Source: Prostheceraeus crozeri
Lineage: Eukaryota > Platyhelminthes > Polycladida > Euryleptidae
Direction: 5' to 3'
NCBI GenBank assembly: GCA_907163375.1
Contig: CAJQUW010002215.1
Location: forward strand, 558,001 to 622,000
Length of the DNA stretch: 64,000 nt
Part shown: in pieces, positions 33,723 to 42,212 of the stretch
Position numbering within the stretch: position 1 is the stretch's first letter
Layout of the letters: each line of letters starts with the position of its first letter
Program-made: the position numbers and the translations under genes
The notes under the pieces: generated by a model
What the model was told of the DNA's origin: nothing
Databases searched by the model: none
The model's input: the letters and a program-made list of their open reading frames with translations, nothing else

Positions 33723-34411
33723 GTTCTTATTCTCGCATGATTGTTATTCCTCAGGATGAATATGTACAATTGACTGCCATGCAGCAAGTAAAGCAACCTC
33801 TTGCAAATCAAATGTATAGGAAAGAAATAGATTATCAGCAAAATGTTCACATCAAAGATCCACATCGTGCTGTATTATTACAATCGGAAACTGTTGAGCA
33901 ATTGAAAAACTTGAAGAATAAGATGCGTGACTCTGTATCGACTGCTACACCTTTAGCATCTCGCGCACATGCCATATCTCTTTTCAATAGTATTGAGCCC
34001 CATCTCAATGTAAATGATAGAGGAGAAATCATTACAGATGAAAATAAAGTGATTGATGCTTCACGTTATGAAGACTTGATTCAGTATGCGACACGTAGAA
34101 AGCGCCGTCAGGGCTATGTTCCACCTGGTTGGTCATACTTTCTTAAACTATTGAAAAAGCATAATGTACCAAAATTTGCTTTAAATAATGAGACATTGAA
34201 AGAACTTGATTCAACAGTGGCTACTACTCCAATGCCTCAGACGATGAAAATGCCAACAAATTGGTTTAAGACGTCACCTGCTACATCCCCTCCCACACTC
34301 ACTAAGCAAACAAGAGGAAGAACTCGACGTAGATCTACATCACCACTAAAACTGGTAAAAGGAAAACGTAAAACAGCTCCTCCTAGGAAATACATGTTCT
34401 CAGACTATTAA
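33719..34411 (+). CDS. Conserved Polinton protein with RRQGYVPPGW block
   Basis: This 230-residue protein follows the ATPase with an ATGA overlap, indicating tight packing. It has a Gln-rich N-terminal half, a helix of about residues 60-85 (SETVEQLKNLKNKM), and a block YATRRKRRQGYVPPGWSYFL followed by LLKKHNVPKFALNN. A Pro/Thr/Ser-rich basic tail ends it. The 'p.gw..f...l...nvP...l.n' block is seen in a conserved Polinton gene next to the ATPase. Its function is not known to me; a minor virion or packaging role is inferred from position. Confidence 0.7.
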   Translation: MSSYSRMIVIPQDEYVQLTAMQQVKQPLANQMYRKEIDYQQNVHIKDPHRAVLLQSETVEQLKNLKNKMRDSVSTATPLASRAHAISLFNSIEPHLNVNDRGEIITDENKVIDASRYEDLIQYATRRKRRQGYVPPGWSYFLKLLKKHNVPKFALNNETLKELDSTVATTPMPQTMKMPTNWFKTSPATSPPTLTKQTRGRTRRRSTSPLKLVKGKRKTAPPRKYMFSDY

Positions 34412-34412
34412 T

Positions 34413-34628
34413 ATGAAGCAGATGTGTTGCTTGCCATGTAATGAGCCGCCAGAGGTGAATGTCGTTGTCACTTGCACTTGCTGCGCCAGCTCTCATAATG
34501 AAACCCCTAAGCAATGTGAACACGATCGCAAAACCGCTAAAGCTAAATGCTGCAGTTGTTGTAAATGTAGAAAGGGAAGAAAACAAAAAGATGAGAAGGA
34601 GGAAAAAGAGTCAGCCGTCATCGACTGA
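34413..34628 (+). CDS. Small Cys-rich open frame, possibly coding
   Basis: A 71-codon frame starts one base after the previous gene stops and overlaps the start of the integrase in another frame. It is Cys-rich (MCCLPCNEPP, CTCCASSH, CCSCCKCRKGRK) with an acidic end. The Cys pairs could bind zinc. The position between tightly packed genes favours translation, but the overlap and lack of a recognised family keep confidence low. Confidence 0.35.
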   Translation: MKQMCCLPCNEPPEVNVVVTCTCCASSHNETPKQCEHDRKTAKAKCCSCCKCRKGRKQKDEKEEKESAVID

Positions 34629-35679
34629 ACGTTTGAAGTCAATCTATTATGATGTAAAACATCCGGCAGGATTTGCATCTATCAAGAAATTATCAAAAGC
34701 GAGTGGTCTTCCACAATCACAAGTGAAACGATGGTTAAAGGGTCAGGCTACCTATACACTCCACAAACAAGCGAAAAAGAAGTACCGCACCCGCCATTAT
34801 ATTGTTCATGACATCGATGAACAGTGGCAAGCAGATTTGTGTGATGTTGCCTCCATTTCAAAACATAACTCGGGCAATAATTTTATTTTAACCGTCATTG
34901 ATATTTTCTCGCGTTATGCGTGGGCTCAACCTTTAAAAACTAAAGAAGGGAAAGGAGTAGCAAAAGCATTCCAAACAATTTTTCGAGAAGGTCGCATTCC
35001 AAAAAGAATTCAGAGTGATCAAGGAAAAGAGTTTGAAAATCAGCATGTGACAGGATTATTTGAGAGGCATGACATTGAGTTGTTTAGTGTAAAGAGCGCT
35101 TATAAAGCTGCACTCGTTGAACGTTTTAATCGCACATTAAAAAATCGCTTGTGGCGACATTTTACTGCCAACTTGACACAAAATTGGACAAAGGTTCTAC
35201 AAGATACACTCCATGCCTACAATCACTCTATCCATCGTTCTATTGGACTCAGACCAGTAGATGTAAATGCTGACAATGTAGATAAAGTGCGCGAATCATT
35301 CCAACGTAAACGCACTCATGTGAAAAGTGATGTGAAAATTGGCGATAAAGTTCGTATCTCAAAAGTGAAAAGTGTTTTTGCTAAAGGGTACCTCCCGAAT
35401 TGGACAAAGGAGGTATTTACAGTATCAAGGATTAATCAAAAAGACTCTCCGACCACCTACAAGTTGAAAGATTACGATAATGAAGAAATTGAGGGTAGCT
35501 TTTACCGCGATGAGATTGAGGTAGTCACTGAAAGTGAAACATATTTGGTAGAGAAAATCATTCGATGTAAAAAACGACAAGGTGAAGAATGGTGTCTTGT
35601 TAAATGGACTGGTTATCCTTCAAGTATGAACTCTTGGATGCGTCGTGCCGACATCTTTCATCTAAGTGATCGACAGTGA
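34591..35679 (+). CDS. Retroviral-type integrase (rve) with chromodomain
   Basis: Starting at ATG 34,591 (an in-frame upstream extension looks non-conserved), the protein has a helix-turn-helix-like N-terminus (KLSKASGLPQSQVKRWLKG). The catalytic core follows: DEQWQADLCDVA gives the first Asp, IQSDQGKEF the second, and KAALVERFNRTLKNRLW the Glu. A C-terminal chromodomain carries YLVEKIIRCKKRQGEEWCLV then KWTGYPSSMNSW. This is the classic Polinton integrase layout. It would insert the element and make the 6-bp duplication seen at the ends; the chromodomain may steer it to chromatin. Confidence 0.95.
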   Translation: MRRRKKSQPSSTERLKSIYYDVKHPAGFASIKKLSKASGLPQSQVKRWLKGQATYTLHKQAKKKYRTRHYIVHDIDEQWQADLCDVASISKHNSGNNFILTVIDIFSRYAWAQPLKTKEGKGVAKAFQTIFREGRIPKRIQSDQGKEFENQHVTGLFERHDIELFSVKSAYKAALVERFNRTLKNRLWRHFTANLTQNWTKVLQDTLHAYNHSIHRSIGLRPVDVNADNVDKVRESFQRKRTHVKSDVKIGDKVRISKVKSVFAKGYLPNWTKEVFTVSRINQKDSPTTYKLKDYDNEEIEGSFYRDEIEVVTESETYLVEKIIRCKKRQGEEWCLVKWTGYPSSMNSWMRRADIFHLSDRQ

Positions 35680-35720
35680 TTCATGCAAAGTTGTAACTAA
35701 CAATGTTTAGGGTTTGAGCT

Positions 35721-36176
35721 ATGAATCCAACTGCCTCATTTTATTCACGACCCTCCTATGTAAGTGGCGGAGGACAAATTTACATCGGTGCTCGCCGCCA
35801 ACGTGGAGGTAGCATACTTGGTGCACTGAAATCTGTTGTAGCACCTCTCATATCCAATGTCGGTAGATCTTTAAAACGAAATGTTTTAAGTAATGCCGTT
35901 GGCTTTGCTGGTGATGTTGCTAGTGATCTTTCCAGAGGTAGAAGTTTTAAGAGCAGTTTGTTGAATCGTGGGAAGGAACGCGGTTTAAAAACATTGAAGC
36001 AGACCATTGCTGGTGTTACTCAAGGAAAGAAATCACCTAAACGAATGAAAAAAGGAAGGAGGAAACATCGCGGAGCTGGTAAGGTGCGATCTTCAGTCAA
36101 AAGGCATTCACGCAAACGTCGCAGAGGCTCTAATCATTCATCAGGCGCTAAACGACGACGCTGCTATAACTTCTAA
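35721..36176 (+). CDS. Basic core-like protein upstream of the capsid gene
   Basis: A 151-residue protein with an N-terminal GGGQIYIGARRQRGGSILGA block, a hydrophobic/amphipathic stretch (LKSVVAPLISNVGRSLKRN), and a very basic C-terminal half (KRMKKGRRKHRG, KRHSRKRRRG). The layout recalls adenovirus precursor core and membrane-lytic minor proteins, which carry GG-containing protease sites. The adjacent protease gene supports processing. It lies 2 bp before the capsid gene start. Confidence 0.7.
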   Translation: MNPTASFYSRPSYVSGGGQIYIGARRQRGGSILGALKSVVAPLISNVGRSLKRNVLSNAVGFAGDVASDLSRGRSFKSSLLNRGKERGLKTLKQTIAGVTQGKKSPKRMKKGRRKHRGAGKVRSSVKRHSRKRRRGSNHSSGAKRRRCYNF

Positions 36177-36178
36177 TC

Positions 36179-37456
36179 ATGGAGTGTAAAACTTCCGGTT
36201 TTTGTTTGTTCGATCAACAAGCCATACAGACAGATATTCTTAGTTCAAATATTGTAGATTATCATCCTCGAACAGCTGAGAATGCTGGCCCCATTGAATT
36301 TGTTATTCCTGGTGGTAGTGATGACTACATAGATTTGAGTTATGCGATGCTTGATTTAAGGTTTAGAATTCAGCAAGCAGATGGAACTGCTATTGACGAT
36401 GCACATAAAGTTGGACTGAACAATTTACCATTGACTACATTACTTCGTGATGTTTCTCTAACGATTGGAGAGCAGCAAGTGGAAGGTGGTCAAAGCGATT
36501 ATCCCTATAAATCATATTTCAATCATGTATCACAGTTTCATCCAGCAGCACAAAAAAGTCATATGGAAGCCATGGGATGGTACAGAGATGAAGCAGGAAA
36601 ATTTGATGTTGAAACAAACAGTGGCTTTGTAAAGCGATCTGCTATGATTAAAGATAGTAGAGTATGTCAGCTATATGGTCCGCTGAATTTAGACTTCTTT
36701 AGACAGTCAAAGTTTTTACTGTGTAATACCAGCATGCGACTCAAGCTGACATTGAATAAGCCTGAATTTGCGCTGAATGCATTTGCTAAAGTTGACAATT
36801 TTAGAATTCATGTGGAAGATATTGCACTTTACATTCGTCGAGTAGTACCGAATCCAAGTGTCATTAGAGGGCATGCTGAAGGCCTTAACCGCCAAAATGC
36901 CATTTACCCCGTTCAGCATACAAAGCTTCTCACCTTTACAATTCCGAAAGATCAAAAGAGTTTCATGAAAGATGGCCTCTTTCCATCGGAAGCACCGAAG
37001 CTCCTCATGGTGGCAATGGTTGAAAATGATGCATTTAATGGTAATATAAAGAAGAATCCTTTCAATTTTAAACACAATCAGTTAAGTGAAATTGCTTTAC
37101 GTGTAAATGGTGTGAGTCATCCTGGTCCACCCTACAAACCAGATTTTGCTTCGGATCAATTTATGCGCAGTTATGTTGATTTTATGGATGTCTTTGGCTT
37201 TTACAATACGGATGACACCAACGGACTGACTATGAAAGAGTTTAAGAGTGGATATACTATTTATGCATTTGATTTGACTGCTGACAGCGATATTAGTGCA
37301 CCCTATCGTCAAGCGAACGTGCCTCATAATATTCGTTTGGATTTGACGTTCAAAAGAACACTAGCTGAGACGATCAATGTATTAATTTATGCAGTTTTCG
37401 ATTCAAATATTGAAATTACAAAGTATCGTGACGTGATTCTTCAGTATAATCGTTAA
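36179..37456 (+). CDS. Major capsid protein (double jelly-roll type)
   Basis: The 425-residue protein matches the animal 'F54H12.2-like' family, which I take to be the Polinton major capsid protein. Diagnostic stretches are YHPRTAENAGPIEFVIPGG near residue 28, YPYKSYFNHV near 105, and AFNGNIKKNPFNFKH near 285. A YTIYAFDLTADSD block and the end NVLIYAVFDSNIEI complete it. The length suits a double jelly-roll capsomer. The gene is tightly packed, its TAATG end overlapping the protease start. Assignment to the family is firm; the fold is from established knowledge of the group. Confidence 0.85.
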   Translation: MECKTSGFCLFDQQAIQTDILSSNIVDYHPRTAENAGPIEFVIPGGSDDYIDLSYAMLDLRFRIQQADGTAIDDAHKVGLNNLPLTTLLRDVSLTIGEQQVEGGQSDYPYKSYFNHVSQFHPAAQKSHMEAMGWYRDEAGKFDVETNSGFVKRSAMIKDSRVCQLYGPLNLDFFRQSKFLLCNTSMRLKLTLNKPEFALNAFAKVDNFRIHVEDIALYIRRVVPNPSVIRGHAEGLNRQNAIYPVQHTKLLTFTIPKDQKSFMKDGLFPSEAPKLLMVAMVENDAFNGNIKKNPFNFKHNQLSEIALRVNGVSHPGPPYKPDFASDQFMRSYVDFMDVFGFYNTDDTNGLTMKEFKSGYTIYAFDLTADSDISAPYRQANVPHNIRLDLTFKRTLAETINVLIYAVFDSNIEITKYRDVILQYNR

Positions 37457-37917
37457 TGAGTTGGTTGACTGCTGACGATATTAAGACTAAAGTGCAGCGT
37501 AATGCAGACGAAGCGACGTTGAAAGCTTTCGATAATGTCTATTCACTCGATACCTTACCACCTGCAGTAAATCACTATCCCATCTTTATTGTGCTAAACA
37601 CTCATTCACAGAATTTAGGCGGTGAGCATTGGAAAGCGATCTTTATTGGAGAAGACCGACGTGGTGAACTATTTGACTCTCTTGCTCAACCTCCAAATAT
37701 ACCAACACAGCAGTGGTTGAGAAAACATACGCGTCAATATCAGCGAAATGAACGCATACTACAACATCCACTTTCATCAACGTGTGGTGCTTTTGTACTG
37801 TACTTCATCTTAAGACGTTTACATGTATCTCGATTTGCATCTGTTATTCAAAACTTTTCATGTAATCCATCCTCTAATGAAAAAATGATTTGTAAGTTCT
37901 ATCATGATTTGAAATAA
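37456..37917 (+). CDS. Adenain/Ulp1-like cysteine protease
   Basis: The 153-residue protein has the C5/C48 protease triad in order: His in GGEHWKAIFI (about residue 57), Asp in GELFDSLAQ, and Cys in STCGAFVLYFI (about residue 111). Its N-terminus (LTADDIKTKV) and the SLDTLP segment match Polinton maturation proteases. It would process capsid-associated precursors such as the neighbouring GG-rich basic protein. Translation probably restarts at TAATG from the capsid gene. Confidence 0.92.
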   Translation: MSWLTADDIKTKVQRNADEATLKAFDNVYSLDTLPPAVNHYPIFIVLNTHSQNLGGEHWKAIFIGEDRRGELFDSLAQPPNIPTQQWLRKHTRQYQRNERILQHPLSSTCGAFVLYFILRRLHVSRFASVIQNFSCNPSSNEKMICKFYHDLK

Positions 37918-37948
37918 AAACATCATGTTGGAAAAATTGTTTTTTATT
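37913..37948. terminator. Convergent polyadenylation signals
   Basis: AATAAA at 37,913-37,918 overlaps the protease stop on the plus strand. AATAAA on the minus strand (37,948-37,943) overlaps the stop of the TBP-like gene. The two transcription units would end almost back to back. Confidence 0.65.
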
Positions 37949-38489
37949 TTACAATCCGCTGGGTACGTACATACTCAATGAGATAGTCTAGGATCATATT
38001 TGCTTGTACATGAGATTTTAGTCCAGTAATGATCACTTTACTATTATGAAAGATTGCCACATGCACAGGTAACCAACAACTAATGAGAGCTGCAGGAAAA
38101 AGTTCGGGTTCATAACACAAACTGTAACTGCTGGTACGAATCTTCAAAAATGATAGACTGTCACTCAATTGAGTAGAGATCACCATATTGTCCACAGTCA
38201 GATTCGACATCACACACCTCTCCCTCTTCCATATCCGACGTAGTAGTCTTTGTAGCTCTAAGCGCATTGACTGCGCCGATGAATGAGAAAGGGCGCCGAG
38301 AATCTGTACAGTCCCATTTGGGAAGAGTTGAAGATTCAGTGAATTGTTCATCTTCACCACTAACATTTGAGGACGGCCCGGGCAATACTTGCTGTTTGGA
38401 AGCTGTTGGTGTAATGTTGTGAGATCGATTTTGGTGTAGAGTCTGAAGCGACGGAGAATGTTGACGATGGTGTAGTGATGGCGCTTCAT
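37944..38489 (-). CDS. TATA-binding-protein-like protein
   Basis: From ATG 38,489 the 181-residue protein reads as two TBP repeats. Repeat 1 (about residues 5-80) has TIVNILRRFRLYTKIDL, NSKYCPGRPQMLVVKM and FPNGTVQILGALSHSSAQ, aligning by eye with TBP segments such as NAEYNPKRFAAVIMRI and SSGKMVCTGAKSEEQS. Repeat 2 (about 92-178) has NLTVDNMVISTQL, CYEPELFPAALI and IFHNSKVIITGLKS, close to YEPELFPGLIYRM and IFVSGKVVLTGAK. Three of the four DNA-intercalating Phe positions seem kept (FPNG, ELFP, IFHN). The length equals a bare TBP core. It would bind promoter DNA in the nucleus. It is on the minus strand next to two PC4-like genes. Confidence 0.8.
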   Translation of the reverse strand: MKRHHYTIVNILRRFRLYTKIDLTTLHQQLPNSKYCPGRPQMLVVKMNNSLNLQLFPNGTVQILGALSHSSAQSMRLELQRLLRRIWKRERCVMSNLTVDNMVISTQLSDSLSFLKIRTSSYSLCYEPELFPAALISCWLPVHVAIFHNSKVIITGLKSHVQANMILDYLIEYVRTQRIVK

Positions 38490-38811
38490 GATGAAAGAAT
38501 GAGTAAATTGAGCGATGTACCTTCCTTTTATACTTTTCCCAACTACCTTGATGAAATGTGAAGTTAGTATGAAGTTGGGAATGATAGAGTTGAATTCGCC
38601 GATTGTTGACGCGCAGCCAGATGCGATTTCCAATACGTGAATGTCTTTTCATATAGAAGTATTTCAAGTCCTTCATGATATGATGTAGAGATTGAAAATG
38701 ACGATAAGATAAAGCAAACTCTCTTCTCACATTTCCAGTTGAATCTTTGAAATAGACGTTTCGATCATGATCCGTTTCAATACGTTGTAGGGAATCTAAT
38801 TTCCAACTCAT
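38161..38811 (-). CDS. PC4-like protein with a long overprinted tail
   Basis: Residues 1-105 parallel the next gene at 38,834: LDSLQRIETDHDRNVYFKDS, FALSYRHFQSLHHIMKDL and WEKYKRKVHRSI. The 'NV.FK...G..RR.f.Ls...f..L..im.dl' pattern fits the beta-sheet and helix of PC4/p15 single-strand-DNA-binding domains, with a second weaker repeat after it. From about residue 107 the frame overlaps the TBP-like gene in another frame for roughly 110 codons, giving a Ser/Gln/Glu-rich tail ending in EEGEVCDVESDCGQYG. The overlap is real in the sequence; whether the tail is translated is not known. Confidence 0.6.
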   Translation of the reverse strand: MSWKLDSLQRIETDHDRNVYFKDSTGNVRREFALSYRHFQSLHHIMKDLKYFYMKRHSRIGNRIWLRVNNRRIQLYHSQLHTNFTFHQGSWEKYKRKVHRSIYSFFHHEAPSLHHRQHSPSLQTLHQNRSHNITPTASKQQVLPGPSSNVSGEDEQFTESSTLPKWDCTDSRRPFSFIGAVNALRATKTTTSDMEEGEVCDVESDCGQYGDLYSIE

Positions 38812-38833
38812 GATGTGTAGTAGTCATGTCTGA

Positions 38834-39190
38834 TTAAGATTTGCATAGTAGGGCGATGAACTCACGACGAATAAATGTCATGATGGAGCGATGTATATAT
38901 CTTCTATACTTCTCCCAATTGTATTTGCGAAATGAGAAACAGTTTGCGGAATGAGAATGGTAGATTTGAATTTCATTTCTGTAATGTTGAAGCCAAACTT
39001 GATCACCCAAGGAGATGAATCTTAATGTTTCAAAATATTCCAAATCCCTCATGATATCATTGAGGTTGACAAATTGTCGCCATGTTAATGTAATTCCTCT
39101 TGATGTATGACCATGAGAATTTTTGAAATGTACGTTTCCATCACGATCAACTCTGATATATTGTAGAGAGTCCAAAATCCAAGTCTTCAT
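38834..39190 (-). CDS. PC4-like protein, tandem paralogue
   Basis: The 118-residue protein starts at ATG 39,190 and is a clear paralogue of the gene at 38,161. Its first half reads LDSLQYIRVDRDGNVHFKNS, then TSRGITLTWRQFVNLNDIM, similar to human PC4's YVSVRDFKGKV...GRKGISLNPEQWSQL. The second half (QVWLQHYRNEIQIYHS, WEKYRRYIHRSIMTF) may be a second copy of the same fold. PC4 family proteins bind single-stranded DNA and assist transcription and replication. Three minus-strand genes (this, its paralogue and the TBP-like gene) form a cluster between plus-strand structural genes. Confidence 0.6.
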   Translation of the reverse strand: MKTWILDSLQYIRVDRDGNVHFKNSHGHTSRGITLTWRQFVNLNDIMRDLEYFETLRFISLGDQVWLQHYRNEIQIYHSHSANCFSFRKYNWEKYRRYIHRSIMTFIRREFIALLCKS

Positions 39191-39225
39191 GATGTTATGC
39201 AAAGTTGCAGATTAGCAATATAAAA

Positions 39226-40623
39226 ATGTCGTTTTATCATATTTTGCTTAGCAATGCGGCTACAAAGAGATTTACTAGTAATCGAGCTGCACTCTTTTCT
39301 ACTCCCATTGATCATGCACAACAGCTAAATGGGAATTGGGAAGTGGGTGTCACTCAACTTGTTTATAGCAACTGTGTCTATACTTTTGATCATGAGGTGA
39401 TGACTATTAATATGAGGCGTACAGCTGCTTATCAATGTGAAAAGGGGTGCCGAGTATACATTCCACAGTGGCCAAAGAAAGATCTCTTATCATGTAAAAA
39501 GTTTATATATGATTTCTTGAATAAAGCGAGTAAACATATTGTCCAATTTACTCCGCACAATGATGATTATAATTATGTACATCATGTAGTTGAGAAAGAT
39601 TGGATTGTTGGTTTAAGTCCAAGTTTAAGAAATGATTTAGGTTACCTCGCTAGCGCCTTGACAAGCTATGATAATTTTAACGTTAATTACCACATAAGTG
39701 GCCATAAACAGTTAATATATCGAGAGGAAGCTTATTATGTAGATCTTATTCCAAGAAATGAGAAGACGTTGGTGAAGAAGATTGTGATTAAGCCAAGAAA
39801 GACAAACATGACTCCTGAAACATTATTGAAGAAATTTAATTATCTCCTTCGAGTTGATGGTAAACAAGTGGCAACATTGACTTATATCAAATCATCTAAT
39901 CATATTGCAATAAGCAAATTAAATGATGATGATCTAGTATTAGTTTGTTCAAAAGATTTTCATCAGTTCTTACGACATCGTTCTGCAGCTGTTCATGGAA
40001 AATCTGATATGCAACATTTACCATGTGAAAGGTCAAATCAATTTGATACAGAATGGACCGTATCTTTATACAGAAAGTGTGTAGAGCCTTTAGGTGGTAT
40101 CTTACATGAAACAAGAGTGTTGATGCCTCGCATTATTACTTCGGTTAAATTGGTTGTAGATTATTTAAATGAAGTGATTAATGACCAACATATTTCATTT
40201 TCTGAAAAAGAAGGTACTTTGTCTCTCACTATAAGTGGAAAAGGTATTGAACTAATTATGGATAAAACTCTAATGGACATTTTGGGTTTTGATCAAAATA
40301 TCTTTAAAAGTGGTACTGTAACCAAAGCTAGCGCAGACATGTCGCTATCGCGTCGTATTAACTATTTTCAGATATATTCCAATATTGGTGAAGATGTACG
40401 TGTGGGAGATGTTGAAGCTCCATTGCTAGCAATGATACCATACCAGCCAAAAAGCTGCAGTATTTTATCTGAGCATACTTTCAAGAAAGTGCATTATACA
40501 AAGCTGAAATCAAACTACATCCCACAAATTGATATTGCCATTTATGACGATGCTGGTGCGTTGATCCCTTTTCATAAAGATGCTGTGACAAGTATCACAC
40601 TCCATTTCCGAATGAAGAGTTAA
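39226..40623 (+). CDS. Polinton structural protein candidate, WEVG family, copy 1
   Basis: This protein of about 465 residues begins SFYHILLSNAATKRFTSNRA, followed by QLNGNWEVGVTQLVY. That matches the widespread Polinton family with 'f.v.LpSn.s...f..N....f...L...i.l.g.WeVgl.ei.y'. Later it has a repeated-fold look, with FLRHRSAAVHGKS and LMDILGFDQNIF. It is likely a minor capsid or penton-associated protein, but I cannot assign which. It is followed after 9 bp by a paralogue. The ATG at 39,226 was chosen as the start of conserved sequence. Confidence 0.75.
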   Translation: MSFYHILLSNAATKRFTSNRAALFSTPIDHAQQLNGNWEVGVTQLVYSNCVYTFDHEVMTINMRRTAAYQCEKGCRVYIPQWPKKDLLSCKKFIYDFLNKASKHIVQFTPHNDDYNYVHHVVEKDWIVGLSPSLRNDLGYLASALTSYDNFNVNYHISGHKQLIYREEAYYVDLIPRNEKTLVKKIVIKPRKTNMTPETLLKKFNYLLRVDGKQVATLTYIKSSNHIAISKLNDDDLVLVCSKDFHQFLRHRSAAVHGKSDMQHLPCERSNQFDTEWTVSLYRKCVEPLGGILHETRVLMPRIITSVKLVVDYLNEVINDQHISFSEKEGTLSLTISGKGIELIMDKTLMDILGFDQNIFKSGTVTKASADMSLSRRINYFQIYSNIGEDVRVGDVEAPLLAMIPYQPKSCSILSEHTFKKVHYTKLKSNYIPQIDIAIYDDAGALIPFHKDAVTSITLHFRMKS

Positions 40624-40632
40624 TGCAAACGT

Positions 40633-42183
40633 ATGCTAATATATTTTTCCAATGTGAATAATATGGAAAGTGAAAATAAGGACTCGTTTCTAATCTACTT
40701 GCCCAGTAATGCTTCTATGAATAAATTTCCCAAAAATAAACCATCAGACTATCGAGTAGAATTAAATCGGCCACTGCATTTAGAAGGTGAATGGGAGGTT
40801 GGCGTTTCTAGTATTTGCTATGATAGCAATATTCAGAATGTGAATGATTTGGAAGAAATGATATTGACTCCTCGCACCCATGATGGAATAACGATGAATA
40901 ATGCATTTCAGTTCCCATACAATTTAACATCAGATGGAAAGTGGAACTATGAATGGATTCAGATAAAATCAGATTCTTATGAACCATTTGGGAATGAGAA
41001 AATTATTAAGGCATTCAACAGTGGTAATACTTCCATCATGAAGAATAAAAATCAGAAAGCTTATGAGTTTACTATCTATCGTTGGAGTGGGAGACAGTTC
41101 CTCCGCTTTCATTCTTTTACTAAAGGTCTTACGCTGAGGTTGGATAGTGAATTCTATCCACATCTTGGTTTTGGTCATGGACTACATCTAACGTCAATTG
41201 CTACTGCAAATGTTAAAAAAGTTTATTCAAATCGAATCAACAAATTTCATTATAGATTTAAAATATTTGATGAAGATGTTGTAGAATGCGAAGAACGCAT
41301 CATTTTGAAAAAGCGTGGTGTTCAACCTTTATCACTTATTGAGTTAGTAAAACGATGGAATGAGACTGTGGGTAAGAAGTATGGAGAGAAAATTATGGCG
41401 GACAAAAATAAGTTGGTTATTCAGAAATATAATGACAAACTTACAGTTTATTTCTCTCCAACCTTGCGCCATTTTGTAAGACATTATACACTTATTATTG
41501 GAAGCGGTGTGGTGTATGCTTCTCATGAATATCACACTAAAGCTGATTCAGTTAATGATGAATGGTGGGTGGACATCTATGGTGATCGCATCAAGAAAAT
41601 TTACCAGTCTTATGAAGAATCTAAAGTTGCTATCAATATAATGCCGCGTCTATATCATACAGTTGAAAGCTTCATTCATGTAGTAAATCCTTATATACAA
41701 CAGAAGTTGAAGCATGTGATGAAAAGTAAATATGATGTAAAGACACACCACATTTCGTTTTCAATTGAAAATCAACGCGTTGTTCTGAGACTGGGTGATG
41801 ACATTCAATGTCAATTGAGTAAAAATTTGAAAAAACTCTTTGGTTTTTCAATGCTACAAACTGTGTTTGCTGCTGCGCATACGATTGGTATAGAAACACC
41901 AATGACACTTGATAAACATGAACAGCACCTTTACATTCAAAGTGATTTGATTCTACCTATTTCTGTTGGTGAGAAAAAAGAATACATTTTACGCGATTTC
42001 ATTCATGATAAAGACGCTTCATATGGAATAGTCGAGAAGATGTTTGAATCTATTTTCTATCATCCCGTCATCAAACAAACTATACCCTCTATTGCTATCA
42101 AAATTACCAATGGTTTACAAGAGTGCATCCACGTGAAAGATACTAAATCCCTCGTAACTTTAGTGTTTCGGAAAACAAAGTGA
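40633..42183 (+). CDS. Polinton structural protein candidate, WEVG family, copy 2
   Basis: This 516-residue paralogue of the previous gene opens near residue 18 with FLIYLPSNASMNKFPKNKPS, followed by HLEGEWEVGVSSICY. It shares the HFVRHYTLIIGSG and KLFGF-type landmarks found in copy 1 as FLRHRSAAVHG and ILGF. Two starts are possible, at 40,633 and 40,663; conservation begins after both. The function is probably virion structure, as for copy 1. Confidence 0.75.
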   Translation: MLIYFSNVNNMESENKDSFLIYLPSNASMNKFPKNKPSDYRVELNRPLHLEGEWEVGVSSICYDSNIQNVNDLEEMILTPRTHDGITMNNAFQFPYNLTSDGKWNYEWIQIKSDSYEPFGNEKIIKAFNSGNTSIMKNKNQKAYEFTIYRWSGRQFLRFHSFTKGLTLRLDSEFYPHLGFGHGLHLTSIATANVKKVYSNRINKFHYRFKIFDEDVVECEERIILKKRGVQPLSLIELVKRWNETVGKKYGEKIMADKNKLVIQKYNDKLTVYFSPTLRHFVRHYTLIIGSGVVYASHEYHTKADSVNDEWWVDIYGDRIKKIYQSYEESKVAINIMPRLYHTVESFIHVVNPYIQQKLKHVMKSKYDVKTHHISFSIENQRVVLRLGDDIQCQLSKNLKKLFGFSMLQTVFAAAHTIGIETPMTLDKHEQHLYIQSDLILPISVGEKKEYILRDFIHDKDASYGIVEKMFESIFYHPVIKQTIPSIAIKITNGLQECIHVKDTKSLVTLVFRKTK

Positions 42184-42198
42184 AGTCATTGTGATATG

Positions 42199-42212
42199 TT
42201 TATTGAAATAAA
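42199..42212. terminator. Bidirectional polyadenylation signals
   Basis: TTTATTGAAATAAA holds AATAAA on the plus strand (42,207-42,212), 24 bp after the structural gene stop, and AATAAA on the minus strand (42,204-42,199), about 160 bp beyond the polB stop. Confidence 0.6.
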
